From contig JASFXZ010000018.1 of the NCBI GenBank assembly GCA_032209605.1, forward strand, positions 2,979,904 through 3,043,903: a stretch of DNA of 64,000 bases. The letters run 5' to 3'. Position numbers and translations under genes: made by a program. Source of the DNA: Mactromeris polynyma. Taxonomy: Eukaryota; Mollusca; Bivalvia; Venerida; Mactridae. Each line of letters starts with the position of its first letter. The first letter of the stretch is position 1. Below the pieces are notes generated by a model. It was not told the DNA's origin. It saw only the letters and a list, made by a program, of their open reading frames with translations, and ran no database searches. This document shows, piece after piece, positions 35,015 through 45,969 of this stretch.

Positions 35015-38000
35015 TTAATTTCTAGCAAAGTGACGCATGAGTTTCTTTACAAAATAGCTTAATTTAATCAGCAGTGTAGTGTCATTCGTTGATAAAAGTT
35101 GTTTAAATTTAAGTACATTTGGTCGATGAAAGTAATTCGTCGGTAAATATTTTTTCCTTATTTCATTAAAGAATGGGCATGTGAGGAGATAATGTAATTC
35201 GTCACCAAGGTCATTGGAGGAACAGAGTGGACATTTTCTTAGATTATGTGGTTTATGGTTAGATGTCCATCTACCAACTTCAATGGGAAACCTGTGATTC
35301 CCTGTTCGGAAATGAAACATAGAAACTCTCTGGGTAGGTGTAAGTTTTGTCAGGTAGTTTTCAAGAGATATATTTTCTTTGAATAAACTATACATTTGTC
35401 CTTTGGATGATGAGTCAAGATGTGATCTCCAAGTTTGGATAAACTGATCAGTTAATACATGCTTTACTAATGTATCAATGTTGGCATTTGCGTAGGGTTG
35501 ATTTATCCATACATAAGAATGTCCAGTGGTGTCTAAGATCGTTTTGATATGTTTTAACCATTTAAAATTATGAGTTGATTGGTACATAGAATGGTAGCAA
35601 AGATATGATATTTTCGATTTATTTTGCGTAAGAATAATTTTACTCCAAAATTTTACCATGCGCGACTTAATAATAACTTCTATAGGATAACGGCCAAACT
35701 CGGCGTATAGCATGTACCTCGGAGTGCTTTTCTTTGATTTAGATATTGCTCTTAGGAAATTGCAATGTACCTGCTCGATTATATCCAAGTTTTCATAACC
35801 AAAAACTTCACTTCCATACGTTAAAATTGGTAATATAGTGTGATCGAATAATTTTAATTGTAGGTCGATGGGAAGACAAAGATTGTTTATTCTGGCGAAG
35901 AGTTGGTACATTGCCTTATTAGCTTGTGTAACTAGATGTTTTCTGCATGTTAAGAAACTACCTGAAGATGAGAAGTAGACTCCAAGGTATTTGTATTCTT
36001 TGACTATTTCAATAATTGAACCGTTGATAGTAAAGCTGTATTTATCAGGTCGATTCGTTCCAAAAATGATAATTTTTGTTTTAGAGTAGTTAATGTTCAG
36101 TCTCCAAGTATTGCAATATAAATGAAAGTCGTTAAGGACTATTTGGAAGTTCTGTTCATTATCTGAAAATAGCACCGTATCATCAGCGTAGAGTAAAACT
36201 AATAACTTCAAAAAATGTATGGTATCTTGAGTATTGATGTTTATTTGTATACCGTCATTGCTAGGTGAAAGAAACTCTTCCAAGTCATTCAAGTACATAG
36301 AGAATAAAATGGGTGACAGATTTTCTCCCTGTCTAACACCACATCCACTGGCAAAAAAAGCCGATGTTTCTCCATTAAAAGAAACACACGACTTTATGTT
36401 AGCATACATATTTTTGATAACATTTAATATTTTCCCTCTAATGCCTAATTTAAGGATTTTTTCCCACAGCCCTGCTCGCCAAATTGAATCAAACGCAGCT
36501 GAAAAATCGATAAAAGAGCAAAATAGTTTTTTTCTTTCGGATCTAAGTTTCTCAATTAGAAAATGTAAACTGAAAATGTGGTCCGTGGTGGAGTATTTTG
36601 ATCTAAAACCAGCTTGGTTCTCATTGAGTAATTGGTTTTCATTCAAAAAATCATTAATTCTTGTATTCAAGATTGAGGTAAAGATTTTTCCTAGGCAACT
36701 CAATAATGTGATTGGACGGTAGTTTGCAGGGTCTATTGGTGAACCTTTATTTTTATAAATTGGTCTAATGGTGCCAATCGACCATGATTCCGGTATGATA
36801 CCATACTCGAGAATATAATTAAAAAGTTTCATATATAACGGAGACATAGTATCTTGTGTACATTTAAGGTATTCATTTAAGATTTTATCCTGATCAGAGT
36901 GTGCTTTCCCATTATTTGAACGAGAAATGGCTGATAAAATTTCTTGTATACTGATTTGTTTATTTAAAGAATCTGTTGTGTGTATAGAAGGAGTGATGTT
37001 TTCATTATTTCGTGGTGTGTCTTCATAATTTTCGATGTTAACATTCTTAAAATAATCGTAAAACTCGGAGATACTCGGGGCGATATTATTCGTTTTTCTA
37101 TTCAAACTATTTAAATAACGCCAATAATCCTTTGGCTTTTTTGAGTTCATGGACCGTAGCTTATTCTCCGTTTCTAGTCCGTGTTTACTTATCCAAGTGT
37201 TAATTGTTTGTTTATAAAAGCGGCTAGCTTTATTAAGAGATACACGATTTCGTTCAGTTTTATGTAAATGATAGGTTTTACGAGCTATATTATATACACG
37301 TCTTGCTTTTTGACATTGAGGTCCGAACCAGGGTTTATTATTATTATGGTTTTTACTATACGAATTTCTTATGTTAATTTGAAAGGTATTCTCGGCACAT
37401 TCAGAGAAGAGTTTCGAAATTTTAATGGTTACATCATTGATATACTCGCTATCTATATTACATGGTGGGTTATTTAGAATTGTCTTGATTGTATTGATTT
37501 TATGTGGATCAAGGTTAGCTACAAAATCATTTTTCTTGTCATCTTTCCATAGAGTTGATTTGTTATTCTTACGGACGGTTGCATTTGTGGGAACATTATC
37601 AGCATATTGGAAATTAAGAGTGGTTGACAACAAGCAGTGGCCATCTGAAAAAAGTGGATCAAGTTCAGTTATTTCGAACGTATCAATATGGGTTAAACAA
37701 TGTATAGTGGCTAGAGAGTAGTCAATAACTGAACTATTACGGAATGTCAATTTTCCTATCACTTTGTCTTTTCCTACCCTACCGTTTAAGATAAATAGGT
37801 TATTAAGCTTGCACAGATCTAACAACTTGCGACCGTGAGCATTAACTTTGTTACATTGAGAATTCCTAACTGTTGGAATATCAAATTTGGGTAACATATG
37901 AACATAATTGAGGGTGGCTACAATATCATCAGAAATATCAAATTCTTTGGACAAAAAATCATCAAACTCTGCATAATCGGGTAGATTTGAGGTATGTCCA

Positions 38001-38755
38001 TTTGCATCACCTGTGATATAAACATTATCAAATTGGTTACATTTAGCAGCTACATCATTAGCAAATTCATAGTATTCATCCTCGTTATAAAAACGAGATT
38101 TCTGGGGTGGAATATACATTCCACCAATAACAATATTTTTCTGATCATAGTCAATTTTGAGCCAATAGATGTATTCACAATTTGAGTCTAATATCGAGAT
38201 GCAGTCAATCATAGAGTTATGGACGAAAAACCCAATTCCACCTGATTTCCGTTTGTAATGATCCGCTCTTGGTTTGGAATAATATGTGTAATTTGGTACA
38301 TTCAGGATATCAAACTTGTCCACTTTACTTTCAAGAACACAAAATATAGTATACTTTTGTATCAGGCTAACAAACTCTGGTATATTTAATCTTGACTTAA
38401 TGCCACACACATTCAGAGATCCTATAGTTATCAGTTTCCTTTCCGAACTACTCTCTGTCGCTTGGTTCCTCCTATAATTCTTATTGTAGTCATTCTCAGG
38501 TAATACTAGATTTTTATATACATGTATTGGTATGTTGTTAACATTATGTTGCAAGTTGTTGGTAAGTGTATGACACTCTCGTTCCGTAGAACACTGATCG
38601 TGAATTTCGTCAGAATTATATGCAGGCTTTATGTTGAAACATTCACTATTAGACACTTTTGTTCTATTTTCAGGAAAGTGAACACAGTGAGTTGTCTTTG
38701 ATGAACTAGGCAATAGCAGACATTCATTACAGAAGAACACAATCCCCGGTGATCC
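35015..38755 (-). CDS. LINE A ORF2: endonuclease-reverse transcriptase, intact
   Basis: A ~1246-codon frame downstream of the ORF1 TAG, giving the enzyme that nicks target DNA and reverse-transcribes the element. Near its N-terminus is a CxxC...HC cluster ('FFCNECLLLP'). The AP-type endonuclease runs from about residue 100 ('ITIGSLNVCG', catalytic Glu in 'CVLESKVDK', 'GDANGH', 'LFSDGHCLL'; most relatives have SDH). The RT follows: 'IGTIRPIYKNKG', 'NQAGFRSKYSTTDH', 'SFIDFSAAFDS', 'GVRQGENLSP' and the catalytic 'LLYADDTVL' near residue 850. The C-terminus carries 'CPLCSSNDLGDELHYLLTCPF'. No ATG occurs before about residue 180, inside the endonuclease, so the usual AUG start is absent. The first possible alternative is a GTG at 38740. 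Confidence 0.9.
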   Translation of the reverse strand, partial: GSPGIVFFCNECLLLPSSSKTTHCVHFPENRTKVSNSECFNIKPAYNSDEIHDQCSTERECHTLTNNLQHNVNNIPIHVYKNLVLPENDYNKNYRRNQATESSSERKLITIGSLNVCGIKSRLNIPEFVSLIQKYTIFCVLESKVDKFDILNVPNYTYYSKPRADHYKRKSGGIGFFVHNSMIDCISILDSNCEYIYWLKIDYDQKNIVIGGMYIPPQKSRFYNEDEYYEFANDVAAKCNQFDNVYITGDANGHTSNLPDYAEFDDFLSKEFDISDDIVATLNYVHMLPKFDIPTVRNSQCNKVNAHGRKLLDLCKLNNLFILNGRVGKDKVIGKLTFRNSSVIDYSLATIHCLTHIDTFEITELDPLFSDGHCLLSTTLNFQYADNVPTNATVRKNNKSTLWKDDKKNDFVANLDPHKINTIKTILNNPPCNIDSEYINDVTIKISKLFSECAENTFQINIRNSYSKNHNNNKPWFGPQCQKARRVYNIARKTYHLHKTERNRVSLNKASRFYKQTINTWISKHGLETENKLRSMNSKKPKDYWRYLNSLNRKTNNIAPSISEFYDYFKNVNIENYEDTPRNNENITPSIHTTDSLNKQISIQEILSAISRSNNGKAHSDQDKILNEYLKCTQDTMSPLYMKLFNYILEYGIIPESWSIGTIRPIYKNKGSPIDPANYRPITLLSCLGKIFTSILNTRINDFLNENQLLNENQAGFRSKYSTTDHIFSLHFLIEKLRSERKKLFCSFIDFSAAFDSIWRAGLWEKILKLGIRGKILNVIKNMYANIKSCVSFNGETSAFFASGCGVRQGENLSPILFSMYLNDLEEFLSPSNDGIQININTQDTIHFLKLLVLLYADDTVLFSDNEQNFQIVLNDFHLYCNTWRLNINYSKTKIIIFGTNRPDKYSFTINGSIIEIVKEYKYLGVYFSSSGSFLTCRKHLVTQANKAMYQLFARINNLCLPIDLQLKLFDHTILPILTYGSEVFGYENLDIIEQVHCNFLRAISKSKKSTPRYMLYAEFGRYPIEVIIKSRMVKFWSKIILTQNKSKISYLCYHSMYQSTHNFKWLKHIKTILDTTGHSYVWINQPYANANIDTLVKHVLTDQFIQTWRSHLDSSSKGQMYSLFKENISLENYLTKLTPTQRVSMFHFRTGNHRFPIEVGRWTSNHKPHNLRKCPLCSSNDLGDELHYLLTCPFFNEIRKKYLPTNYFHRPNVLKFKQLLSTNDTTLLIKLSYFVKKLMRHFARN

Positions 38756-38764
38756 CTAGTGGGA
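38750..38764 (-). promoter_or_regulatory. LINE A ORF1-ORF2 junction: in-frame TAG, candidate readthrough site
   Basis: Sense codons read TCC CAC TAG GGA TCA CCG. ORF1 start (39901) to ORF2 stop (35015) is 4887 nt, exactly 1629 codons, so a single TAG is the only interruption. TAG followed by GGA resembles the gammaretroviral gag-pol readthrough context (established for that family). Transfer to this LINE is inference. Confidence 0.5.
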
Positions 38765-39901
38765 TTCATTATCTGGGATGGAAGAATTACTGGACACAGA
38801 ATGTTGGATATCAGAAGTGACTGGTGGCCCTGACCTAGAGGCATTGGCTGTTTCAGGCTCTTGGACTAGTCTTTGTATTGGAGCATGTACCTCAGTGAGA
38901 TAACCAGGTGCGGACCTAGTGTTGACTGGTTTCTTGGGAACAGTTTTAGTGACTGGTGAATTAGGTTCAGTAATAGAATCAGTAGCATGGTTTGATACAT
39001 GACTGTCGTAGTGGCTGCTTTTAGGACTATCATTATCAGCAAGTGTCGCATGTTCCTCTGACAGATCTTCCATGAGATGTTCTATTGTTGTCTTGACAGT
39101 ATGAGAATATCTCTCCTGTATACGTGTCTGGATGTTTGTATTCCGAGAACCTCTGAGTGTTTCATACCAGTTTGGGAACAGGTCACTTACAACTTCACCG
39201 TGGATTTCAAGTGCAGCAGGGAACTTAAGTTTAACATTTTTGCTTCCATACTTTTCACGGGCTTCCTTGTATGCAGGCCATAGTTCCTTACGGGCTTCCC
39301 TAATTTCACGGGGATAGTCTCTAGATATGCCATAATTGGTGCTCTTCAGGAGATATGCCTTGCTCATAATAGTGTCAGTATCACTCGTATCACAGAACGA
39401 AACAATGATGGATCTATGGTAGACTTTACCTTTTGCACGTGAAACGTTTTTCTTGCCAATGCGATAAGCTTTGGATATCAATATGGAATCTAGATTCAGG
39501 TGATCCTTCAAGAACGTTGTGATTATCGTATTGCAGTTATCTTCATTGACAGATTCTGTATGGCCGCTAAATATCAAATTGTTACGTAGCAACTTAACTT
39601 CAGTGTCTATACTTTTATATTCAAGAAGGCGAAGACGGGCCTCCGTAACATCACATCTTGACGCTTGAAAATACATTGTTTGGTTAATTGCGTCAAGTTT
39701 ATAGTTAATATTCCCAAAGTTATTCATCATATCGAACATAGTATTCATTTTGTCATCAATGTTCATTTTAATAAAATCTTGTTTAGATGGAACTCTGTTA
39801 CTACCTGTCGACGTTGTACTGCTTGATCGACGAGTCCGTTTTTTGGGGTTTGCTGATGAGTCTTCCATGAGAGGCGCATATTTTCCAGTGTAATCTGCCA
39901 T
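38756..39901 (-). CDS. LINE A ORF1 protein (RRM/L1-ORF1-like), intact
   Basis: A 381-residue ORF1 protein, expected to bind element RNA in the ribonucleoprotein. The ATG at 39901 is the first in the leader-proximal region. A basic Ser/Thr-rich N-terminus ('NPKKRTRRSSS') is followed by a helical, probably coiled-coil region (residues about 45-100). An RRM-like core ('LLRNNLIFSG', 'AYRIGKKN', 'RSIIVSF') and the C-terminal segment 'YGISRDYPREIREARKELWP' follow, the arrangement of Transposase_22/L1-ORF1 families. Residues about 265-381 are low-complexity, Ser/Thr/Pro-rich. No 2A-like motif, unlike LINEs B and C. Ends in TAG, in frame with ORF2. Confidence 0.85.
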   Translation of the reverse strand: MADYTGKYAPLMEDSSANPKKRTRRSSSTTSTGSNRVPSKQDFIKMNIDDKMNTMFDMMNNFGNINYKLDAINQTMYFQASRCDVTEARLRLLEYKSIDTEVKLLRNNLIFSGHTESVNEDNCNTIITTFLKDHLNLDSILISKAYRIGKKNVSRAKGKVYHRSIIVSFCDTSDTDTIMSKAYLLKSTNYGISRDYPREIREARKELWPAYKEAREKYGSKNVKLKFPAALEIHGEVVSDLFPNWYETLRGSRNTNIQTRIQERYSHTVKTTIEHLMEDLSEEHATLADNDSPKSSHYDSHVSNHATDSITEPNSPVTKTVPKKPVNTRSAPGYLTEVHAPIQRLVQEPETANASRSGPPVTSDIQHSVSSNSSIPDNESH

Positions 39902-40122
39902 ATTCCGTTTATACTGAACACGTCATATTTTAAAAAGGGACTTCGTACACTACTCCCAGTTTTACCCCCTGTTTTAAGGCTTTTTTAATGCGTATAATGC
40001 ACATTAAAAATGGAAATGAAGACGAAAAAGTACGAATGGTGTACAAACTCTCTTTATTTTCATAATATTTTTAACAAAATTACACATAATTTCATTAGCA
40101 AACCACGAAAACATGCAATATC
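39902..40122 (-). promoter_or_regulatory. LINE A conserved 5' leader between array and ORF1
   Basis: A ~220-bp leader that aligns with 52326-52540 of LINE D. The 53 bp before ORF1 containing 'GGGGGTAAAACTGGGAGTAG' and 'GTACGAAGTCCCTTTTTAAA' match D with one difference by eye, much better than the ORFs do. It also contains an 'AAAATAAAGAGAG' block in both copies. Confidence 0.7.
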
Positions 40123-42115
40123 TTAGAACGTTCTAAGAGAAATTGACTGAAAAACCTTAGAACGTTCTAAGAGAAAATGATCAAAAACCTTAGAACGTTC
40201 TAAGAGAATTGACTCAAAAACCTTAGAACGTTCTAAGAGAAATTGACCAAAAACCTTAGAACGTTCTAAGAGAATTCGACTAAAAACCTTAGAACGTTCT
40301 AAGAGAATTTGACCAAAAAACATAGAACGAGGTAAGAGAAATTGACTAAAAACCTTAGAACGTTCTAAGAGAATTTGACCAAAAAAACATAGAACGAAGT
40401 AAGAGAAATTGACTAAAAACCTTAGAACGTTCTAAGATAATTTTACGAAAAAACATAAAACGAGCTGAGAAAAATGGACTCAAAAACCTTAGAACGTTCT
40501 AAGAGAAAATGACCAAAAACCTTAGAACGTTCTAAGAGAAATTGATCAGAAACCTTAGAACGTTCTAAGAGAATTGACTCAAAAACCTTAGAACGTTCTA
40601 AGAGAAATTGACCAAAAACATAGAACGAGCTGAGAGAAAATGACCAAAAACCTTAGAACGTTCTAAGAGAAATTGATCAGAAACCTTAGAACGTTCTAAG
40701 AGAATTGACTCAAAAACCTTAGAACGTTCTAAGAGAATTTGACCAAAAAACATAGGACGAGCTGAGAGAAATTGACTCAAAAACCTTAGAACGTTCTAAG
40801 AGAATTTGACCAAAAAACATAGGACGAGCTGAGAGAAATTGACTCAAAAACCTTAGAACGTTCTAAGAGAATTTGACCAAAAAACATAGGACGAGCTGAG
40901 AGAAATTGACTCAAAAACCTTAGAACGTTCTAAGAGAATTTGACCAAAAAACATAGGACGAGCTGAGAGAAATTGACTCAAAAACCTTAGAACGTTCTAA
41001 GAGAATTTGACCAAAAAACATAGAACTAGCTGAGAAAAATTGACTCAAAAACCTTAGAACGTTCTAAGAGAATTTGACCAAAAACCTTAGAACTATCTAA
41101 GAGAAATTGACTCAAAAAAACATAGGACGAGCTGAGAAAAATTGACTCAAAAACCTTAAAACGTTCTAAGAGAATTTGACCAAAACCTTAGAACGTTCTA
41201 AGAGAATTTGAAAAAAATAACATATAACTATCTAAGAGAAATTGACTCAAAAACCTTAGAACGTTCTAAGAGAATTTGACAAAAATAACATAGAACTATC
41301 TAAGAGAAATTAACTCAAAAACCTTAGAACGTTCTAAGAGAATTTGACAAAAATAACATAAACTATCCAAGAGAAATTGACTCAAAAACCTTAGAACGTT
41401 CTAAGAGAAAATGACCCAAACACATAGAACGAGCTGAGAGAAACTGACTAAAAAACCTTAGAACGTTCTAAGAGAAAATGACCCAAACACCTTAGAACGT
41501 TGTAAGAGAAAATTTTACTCAAAAACCTTAGAATGTTCTAAGAGAAAATGACCCAAACACCTTAGAACGTTCTAAGAGAAAATGACAAAAAAACTTAGAA
41601 CGTTCTAAGAGAAAATGGCTAAAAAGTAAAAACCTTAGAACGTTCTAAGAGAAAATGACACAAACACCTTAGAACGTTCTAAGAGAATATGACCCAAACA
41701 CCTTAGAACGTTGTAAGAGAAAATTTTACTCAAAAACCTTAGAACGTTCTAAGAGAAAATGACCCAAACACCTTAGAACGTTCTAAGAGAAAATGACAAA
41801 AAAACTTAGAACGTTCTAAGAGAAAATGGCTAAAAAGTAAAAACCTTAGAACGTTCTAAGAGAAAATGACACAAACACCTTAGAACGTTCTAAGAGAAAA
41901 TGACACAAACACCTTAGAACGTTCTAAGAGAAAATGACAAAAAACCTTAGAAGGTTCTAAGAGAAAACGGGTAAAAAACTTAGAACGTTCTAAGAGAAAT
42001 TGGCTAAAATCCTTAGAAGGTTCTAAGAGAAATTGACCCAACAATCTTAAAATGATCTTAGAGAAATTGACCAACATATCTTATAACGTTCTAAGAGAAA
42101 TTGACCCAACAAAAA
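40123..42115 (-). repeat. LINE A 5' array: ~60 palindromic ~33-bp monomers
   Basis: Head-to-tail monomers, sense form 'TTTCTCTTAGAACGTTCTAA' followed by 'GGTTTTTGGTCAA'-like spacer. The 16-bp core CTTAGAACGTTCTAAG is a perfect palindrome whose centre AGAACGTTCT fits the heat-shock-element pair nGAAnnTTCn and holds one CpG. Some monomers carry a degenerate half ('CTCAGCTCGTTCTATG'). The array has the same orientation relative to the ORFs as the array of LINE D, which shows that it is part of the element. Short open frames here (repeats of LLERSKVF) are by-products of the repeat. Confidence 0.9.
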
Positions 42116-42534
42116 ATGAATACGTTTATGCAGAAGCACGCAAGCAACCACAAGTGTGCTATTATATATCACAATTTCAACAATTGGCATTAAGTTCTCA
42201 CTAAATGTGCGTTAATGCATAAAATATTATATAATTTGTTAGCACCCAGTTGTGGCTGACGTGTTTCATCAGAAATGAACATATGTATGTCAAACAGCAC
42301 TGTAAAGTTCTGGTATGGTCATCGTAATAAACATACAAAACAGAGACATTAAAACAAATGTCGTCAACCATGTTATTGTTCTAATGATCATTGTTTAACG
42401 AGATCATTATATTTCCTGAGGTCTGTTTCCGAATCACCTTCTCACTTTCTGCAAGAAAAAAATAAGCATAAATAGAGACAATGAAGTTAAATGTCATTAA
42501 AATTTCGGTCACTTCAAATGCAAGGGTACGAAAG
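42116..42534. other. Non-coding DNA upstream of LINE A
   Basis: AT-rich. A TATATAATAG word lies about 45-55 bp upstream (sense) of the array. No gene. Confidence 0.4.
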
Positions 42535-42855
42535 CCTGGTGGTGACATTTAGCTTCAATAATTCGTGAATTCAACTTAATGAATTCACGATTTCAACTTC
42601 ACGATTTCAAATTCGTGAATTCGCGAATTTAACTTCTTGAATTCATGATTTCAACTTCACAAATTCAGGATTACAACTTCACGAATTAACAATTTGAACT
42701 TCACGACTTGAATTTCACGAATTCAAGATTCCAATTTCAAGAATTCATAATTTCAACTCCGCTAATTCACGATTCCATCTTCATGAAGTTGAACTCGTGA
42801 ATTTCTCGCATTTGAATTTGAGAATTCTTGAAGCCGAAATGTCCCCACCGCGACG
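42535..42855. mobile_element. Foldback element: imperfect TIRs around a ~22-bp tandem repeat
   Basis: The left end 'GGTGGTGACATTTAGCTTCA' is inverted at the right end ('TTGAAGCCGAAATGTCCCCACC'-like, about 42828-42850). Between them lie a dozen degenerate units of 'gaattcacgatttcaacttc', themselves rich in GAATTC and TTCGTGAA palindromes. The whole block could fold into one long hairpin. No coding sequence. Confidence 0.6.
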
Positions 42856-43114
42856 TCGATTGATAATCTAAATAATATCATATCAGACATGAAGACAGCA
42901 TGCCTACATTGTTTCCGTTAGTTTTATCTGTATCAGTTCAGCCAAATTCACTAATCTGTAGTTGACTACGCTTGACTTTTGTGAGATTTATATCACAAAC
43001 AATATCATCTTATATTTTTCGGTTGCCGAAACATTTCTGTACAGCACATTATTTATGCACAGTCACATTACGGTGACATACGTATATTATCATATATGGT
43101 ATACAAATTACGTA

Positions 43115-43310
43115 GTGGCCTCCATAGTCGAGAGGATATGGACGCTAACTTCATGACGCATGCCCCTGGCAGCTGCGGGTTAGAATCCCATCTAGCCATC
43201 TAGCAGGGTGACGGAAGGTCGATGGTTCTACTCAGGAGTCCACCTGGAGTTTTCATCACCCTGATAACTGGAATAGTTTCTACGTTACCCAGGCTGTGTA
43301 TTTGACTTAT
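43115..43310 (+). repeat. tRNA-derived SINE (family 4)
   Basis: tRNA-like head 'GTGGCCTCCATAGTCGAGAG' and B-box variant 'GGGTTAGAATCCC' (43167-43179). The body is 'CATCTAGCAGGGTGACGGAAGGTCGATGG'-like, with 'CAGGAGTCCACCTGGAG' and a T/A-rich end. Head and body order is typical of SINEs. Confidence 0.6.
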
Positions 43311-43379
43311 TTATTTAAACTTAAAACTTCTTTATAAAACGAGATTACGTGTAAACAGTACATGTATACCTTAGTTTTC

Positions 43380-43605
43380 CCAGAGGTCTGTGTGGGGGGC
43401 ATTGTCTTGCGTATGTGGCGTTCTTGTTGCAAGTTAATTTCTAGTTTATACTATTCTTCTCTTTCTCTTGGTGGAACTTGCATCAATGTTGTTTTCGTCT
43501 TCTTGTTTATGACCTGAAATAAAATAAAATGATCATTCAACATCATCTCGGAAAGAGAGAGTACGTTGCTCCAAGGAACGCCACATACATAAGACGTAAT
43601 TATTT
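43380..43605. repeat. Inverted copies of the 'gaacgccacatac' dispersed repeat
   Basis: Minus-strand copy at 43387-43440 ('GAACGCCACATACGCAAGAC ... CACACAGACCTCTGGGAAAA') and plus-strand copy at 43565-43600 ('GGAACGCCACATACATAAGAC'), about 130 bp apart. They form an inverted pair related to 14205-14270. Confidence 0.5.
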
Positions 43606-45947
43606 GATTTTCATAGAGTACCGATTCTTCAAATTAGTAGTATAGTTATTTACTCACAGTCAATTTGTAGATTAATATTAATCGAATCAAATACAACATG
43701 TACAACATTACGTCTAGTTAATGTGATGTCATCTTGCTAAGTCACAAATGTCTTCTGAACACATATAAATCTGACAAACGCGTGTAAAGTATAATTTGGC
43801 AAGAAGTATAGGCAAGTGATATATTTAATAAACGTTCCTTCAATAAGTTGCATTTTAATACACCTGCAATCAAAATTAAAATACATGCAAGATAGTTAAA
43901 CAATTTGACTGTACTTAAATGCAAGTTTTGTTGTATATATACAATCAGCTGTAGAAATACACTACACGTTTTGAAAATAAAGATTCACCAGCGTATCTGT
44001 ATAGTTTATGTATAAGATGTTATAATTTCTTGCAACACTGCATTATAGATTAATTATTCAATACAGTGGTGTAATATAACCACTGCATCAATGTGACCTA
44101 CTACGCCCCTGCTGTGATAATTACCCCCACAATTAACAACTATTACGCAAACACTGATACGATAAGATTAATATGTGTAAAAGCATTTATATCGATTACA
44201 ATTTAATTCGGATTATAGAGAGCCTGCCATAAATTCAATTATTGTATTGTTGATTTTTGAATCGTATTTAAGAAGATGGAATCAATGCCTTTAACACATG
44301 ATCATATTGATTGTTATTTTGCCTTATGTAGAATAATTAAAAATACAAAAGTTTCTAAATTATCAGGATTTATTGAATTACATTTTTATGCGTGTGGTAA
44401 TCGGTGACAAATCATTTTAACAGCATTGTTTTATGTACACTGAGCCAGATATTTATCAAAGTGACATTTACACTATATATAATATATCGATACTGACCAC
44501 ACTTTTGATATTACATTGTTATAATCACGTGTACCTGTAAGGTGACCAAATTTACCTTATAATGTTAAGGTGTAAATACTAGTTATTTACGACATGGTGA
44601 AAAACAAAATCTAAAATAAATTCGGGACCTATAAGATTAACGGTCTTGCCAAAATATTCGCAAACATATATCGACAAATTGCATGAATCATTGAGATAAA
44701 TGAGCTTGAGTGCAAATTTAACAACATGAATTAGGTTATGAAAGCAATAAAAATTGCCTGATTTTTCTTTGTATTTAAACATGTCCAACTTTCTTGCTCG
44801 TCGCAAGATACTCCAGATCTGCTCGATATTGGCTATCATATATGATATAACGAATTATATATACTTTAACGTCTCCTGATCATTATCGGTCGCGACTAAA
44901 TAAGCTATCCCCGCTGTGTTTAGCAAGCATGCTGAAATTGCCCCGGGCTGTACTGATTTTATCAGCATGTATTTTACAGTCATAGTACTTATTGTAACAT
45001 CTATCTAAAAAATGATATCGATTTATGTAATTATGCACCATTACATTTGCCTTGTATTTCGTTTCGGCAAGGTAGGTTGTATAATGGTGGCTACATAGCT
45101 TTCTAGCAATGCAGACATACATTTGTCCCTGTTGCTTTTCAATAATGACATTGACCGACAAAAGTACTTATTTTGTCAATACTTTAAAAAACGCGAATTT
45201 GAGTTTTTGATGATGAAATGCATTATTATTTCACCAAATGTCCATTGATGATTATATCTAATCGATAGTAAATCTATATTTATTTATGTTCGATGTAGTA
45301 TGTACAATGTTACGCCGGGCAAATTTTCTTACACTTAGGTCTGTAATTTGAATATTTTCTGTACTGTTCTGTTCTATGTAGTTTTGCATTATTTATTTTC
45401 GGGTATTAGCATAATATATGCAAACCGTGAAACATGTATCAGCCTTCGTCAAAATACAAGATTTGATTTGATTCAATTATAAATAACATCATGTTTATGA
45501 TGTTATCTGCAAATATTTGTTTGTGATTTACAAATGCCTTACACATTCACATAAAAGTGAAATTACATGTACACACTTAAGCAGACATATAAGCGTACAT
45601 TATTATCAATTTAAAACCTAACCTACATGCACAGAAATGACGTCTTTGAATGATTAAAAAGCAGGTTTTCGCACTAATCATGATAATTCCATGACCAAGG
45701 AATACAATCTCGATGCATTCATTTTCAAATATTATCAGAGTCGTAGATACATGTAAGAAGTTTTATCAATTTTACCAAAAAACAAGCCACGCCATCTTAT
45801 TTGGAAGATTTATGCATACTAAAAGTATTGCATGTTATTAGTCGCTGAATGACTTCTCCTGTGCAGAAAAACAATGTAATACTTATTATACTTATAATAT
45901 GTACTTCGTATATCAACCCTCAAACTTTCACAATTATATCATACTAG
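43606..45947. other. Non-coding DNA, nothing recognised
   Basis: AT-rich. Only short open frames without domain signal. A 'ctgtactgttctgttct' run at about 45360-45376 recalls the LINE A tail but no polyadenylation signal accompanies it. Confidence 0.4.
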
Positions 45948-45969
45948 CACGGACCTATATAGGTCCGTG
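45948..45969. repeat. Perfect 22-bp palindrome
   Basis: Arm CACGGACCTAT followed directly by its exact reverse complement, flanked on both sides by 'atactag'. Similar 'ggtccgtg' words occur near 33975-34030. Confidence 0.7.

Larger units (their letters stand above)
34103..42115 (-). mobile_element. Full-length LINE 'A' with palindromic-monomer 5' array
   Basis: An ~8-kb minus-strand non-LTR retrotransposon. From its 5' end: a ~2-kb array of ~33-bp monomers (40123-42115), a ~220-bp leader (39902-40122), ORF1, one in-frame TAG, ORF2 and a 0.9-kb 3' UTR. It ends with AATAAA (complement of 34127-34132) and a (GTTCT)n tail at 34103-34125. Both ORFs are open and all main catalytic motifs are present, so this copy may be, or recently have been, active. 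The 5' boundary is uncertain by tens of bases. No target duplication was found by eye. Confidence 0.85.

Noticed and set aside
40123..42115. Open frames encoding repeats of LLERSKVFGQF, and the regular palindromic layout suggesting a CRISPR array
   Set aside because: Frames exist only because the ~33-bp unit lacks stops in one phase. There are no unique spacers, the palindrome and spacer repeat as one unit, and the array sits at a LINE 5' end in eukaryotic DNA.
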